Positions 62,616 to 64,000 of a DNA stretch of 64,000 nt are shown here, one piece after another. The stretch comes from Niastella sp. OAS944 (GTDB lineage Bacteria; Bacteroidota; Bacteroidia; Chitinophagales; Chitinophagaceae). Where the stretch lies: positions 62,001 through 126,000 of the forward strand of contig JANUBW010000010.1 of NCBI GenBank assembly GCA_024809215.1, in the 5' to 3' direction. The notes under the pieces are model-generated. The model did not search any database. It saw only the letters and a list, made by a program, of their open reading frames with translations, and was not told the DNA's origin. Position numbers and translations under genes: made by a program. Numbering within the stretch: the first letter of the stretch is position 1; every line of letters begins with the position of its first letter.

Positions 62616-63785
62616 ATGAAAGCAGCTGTAATTCACGGTCCGGGTAAGGTTACCTGCGACAATGTTGACGATCCTGTTTTAAAAAACGACAGAGATATTA
62701 TTCTTAAAGTAACGGCCACTGCTATCTGCGGTTCCGACCTGCATATCTATTCGGGCGGTGTGCCGCAAGCCCGGCCCATGGTGTTAGGGCATGAGTTTAT
62801 GGGGATTGTGGAAGAAACCGGCAAAGCCATCACCAATTTAAAAAGAGGCGACCGGGTAGTAGTGCCGTTCCCCATTGCCTGCGGTCATTGTTTCTTTTGC
62901 ACGCATGGTTATGTAAGTAATTGTGAGAACAGTAATCCCAAGTACGGGCCCGAAGGCGGCATTTTTAAAGAAAAAGGCGGTGCGTTGTTTGGCTATACCG
63001 ATCTGTATGGTGGTTATGATGGCGGTCAGGCGCAATATGTGCGGGTACCATATGCCGATATTGGGCCACGCCGGGTGCCTGATAGTCTAACTGATGAACA
63101 GGTTTTATTTCTCACCGATATTTTCCCAACCGGTTACACCGGTGTTGACTGGGGCGAAGTAAAAGGCGGTGAAACTGTAGCCATCTTTGGTTCGGGGCCG
63201 GTGGGTATAATGGCTGCCAAAGCTGCATGGTTACGAAATGCAGGCCGGGTGCTTATTGTAGATACGTTACAATACCGTCTCGATATGGCAAAAAAGGCAG
63301 CCAACGCAGAAACCATTCTTTGGGAAGATGATGGACAGAATGTTATTGAAACCATAAGAGCAGCAACGGAAGGCCGTGGTGCCGATGTTTGTATTGAAGC
63401 AGTAGGTTTTGAGCCCGACAGAACTTTTCTCGACCGCGCAAAAGCAGTCATCAATCTCGAAAAAGGTAGTCCAAAAGTACTGGAAGCCTGTATGAGCGCT
63501 GTGCGCCGAAGTGGTATTGTATCGGTACTGGGCGTTTACCCGGTTACGTATGATAACTTTCCGGTAGGGCAATTCTTTGATAAAGGCCTTACCCTGCGGG
63601 GTGGACAGGCACCGGCGCATAAGTACATCGATATTTTACTGGACTATGTAAGAGATGGCAGGGTAACCTTAAATGACATCATCACCCATCGCTTACCGCT
63701 TAGTAAGATCTCCGACGGTTATTCTATGTTCAAAAAGAAAGAAGACAATTGTGTAAAAGTGGTGCTTGATCCCTGGGCTGATTAG
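62616..63785 (+). CDS. Zinc-dependent alcohol dehydrogenase
   Basis: A 389-residue medium-chain dehydrogenase. Catalytic zinc ligands C38, H59 and E60 (AICGSD, GHEFMG) and the four structural-zinc cysteines C89, C92, C95 and C103 are present; the NAD site is IFGSGPVGIMAAKAA. The length and the long loop region (GYTDLYGGYDGGQAQYVRVPYAD) resemble glutathione-independent formaldehyde dehydrogenase-like members. Substrate not determined. Coupled to the SDR gene two bases upstream. Confidence 0.93.
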   Translation: MKAAVIHGPGKVTCDNVDDPVLKNDRDIILKVTATAICGSDLHIYSGGVPQARPMVLGHEFMGIVEETGKAITNLKRGDRVVVPFPIACGHCFFCTHGYVSNCENSNPKYGPEGGIFKEKGGALFGYTDLYGGYDGGQAQYVRVPYADIGPRRVPDSLTDEQVLFLTDIFPTGYTGVDWGEVKGGETVAIFGSGPVGIMAAKAAWLRNAGRVLIVDTLQYRLDMAKKAANAETILWEDDGQNVIETIRAATEGRGADVCIEAVGFEPDRTFLDRAKAVINLEKGSPKVLEACMSAVRRSGIVSVLGVYPVTYDNFPVGQFFDKGLTLRGGQAPAHKYIDILLDYVRDGRVTLNDIITHRLPLSKISDGYSMFKKKEDNCVKVVLDPWAD

Positions 63786-63862
63786 TATGTTATGACTTTG
63801 ATCAGTATTTGATATTTATACACTTACTGGCATGTGATTTTTATTAATGCCATAAAAACAAA

Positions 63863-64000
63863 TTGACCGACATATATACCCCATTAGGCGCATCGCTGCA
63901 GGCGAATGGCCAATGCTCCTTTACCGTATGGGCGCCGGAATGTAAATCGGTAAGCCTTATATTACAGGTATCGCCTGAGGTTACATGGCCTATGGAAAAA
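63863..64000 (+). CDS. Malto-oligosyltrehalose trehalohydrolase-like, N-terminus (partial)
   Basis: A reading frame that runs off the window after 46 codons. It opens TTG-ACC-GAC (MTDIYTPLGAS) and continues CSFTVWAPECKSVSLIL, the start of the N-terminal CBM48-like domain of TreZ-type GH13 enzymes (PLGA..., F-x-V-W-A-P). TreZ releases trehalose from maltooligosyltrehalose. The upstream SDR and alcohol dehydrogenase genes would fit a stress-metabolism island. The start codon TTG is inferred because no ATG precedes the conserved residues. Only the first domain strand is visible, so glycogen debranching enzymes remain possible. Confidence 0.6.
   Translation, partial: MTDIYTPLGASLQANGQCSFTVWAPECKSVSLILQVSPEVTWPMEK

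Overview
The window comes from a Bacteroidota chromosome, most likely family Chitinophagaceae (Niastella/Chitinophaga-like; inferred from protein flavour, no search was run). Evidence: two SusC-type TonB receptors and a SusD lipoprotein; a PorV/PorU2 pair and a C-terminal sorting domain of the type IX secretion system (T9SS); a small DUF6520-type peptide; promoters of the Bacteroidota form TTG-N19-TAnnTTTG; almost no Shine-Dalgarno (SD) sequences except before rpsU and hsp20.

Layout. 1-4.1 kb: end of a FecR-type anti-sigma gene, a SusC receptor with an STN signalling domain but no SusD partner, and a small secreted DUF6520-like protein on the other strand. 4.4-7.4 kb: tRNA-Gln with strong terminators, an exported-looking class V aminotransferase, tyrS. 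7.7-14 kb: PorV-like protein and PorU2-like C25 sortase. 14.1-19.2 kb: a tight cluster of carbamoyltransferase, SGNH hydrolase, DUF5989, SxtJ-like and polytopic membrane genes, probably for modifying a surface or secreted molecule, followed by a radical SAM/SPASM gene. 20.5-22.1 kb: Gfo/Idh/MocA oxidoreductase and ribE on the minus strand.

22.2-46.9 kb is the translation/transcription core: rpsU, xerC-like recombinase, hpf, tRNA-Thr/Tyr/Gly/Thr, tuf, tRNA-Trp, secE, nusG, rplKAJL, rpoB, rpoC. It is interrupted twice. An opposite-strand gene for a strongly bipolar protein (Lys/Ala half, Asp/Glu half) sits between nusG and rplK. A complete lacI-susC-susD nutrient-uptake cassette sits between rplL and rpoB. 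Each displaced segment (rplK onward, rpoBC) has its own canonical promoter.

47-56.4 kb: housekeeping genes (OmpH-like, amino acid permease, heptose kinase, fructosamine-kinase-like, rnz, dapA, accA). Their intergenic gaps hold an unusual set of short-word repeats in which each locus uses its own word, mostly copied in opposite orientation on two arms. The largest is a roughly 490-bp array with an exact 21-bp period whose unit orientation flips midway. It lies upstream of hsp20, whose leader has two overlapping small ORFs, a perfect SD and a complementary anti-SD-like segment.

56.6-64 kb: a secreted metallopeptidase-like T9SS cargo, a lipoprotein, an ECF sigma factor paired with a protein that seems to combine a cytoplasmic segment, one inner-membrane helix, a periplasmic linker and a beta-barrel-like C-terminus (dual-membrane-spanning anti-sigma architecture), then an SDR oxidoreductase, a zinc alcohol dehydrogenase and the start of a treZ-like gene.
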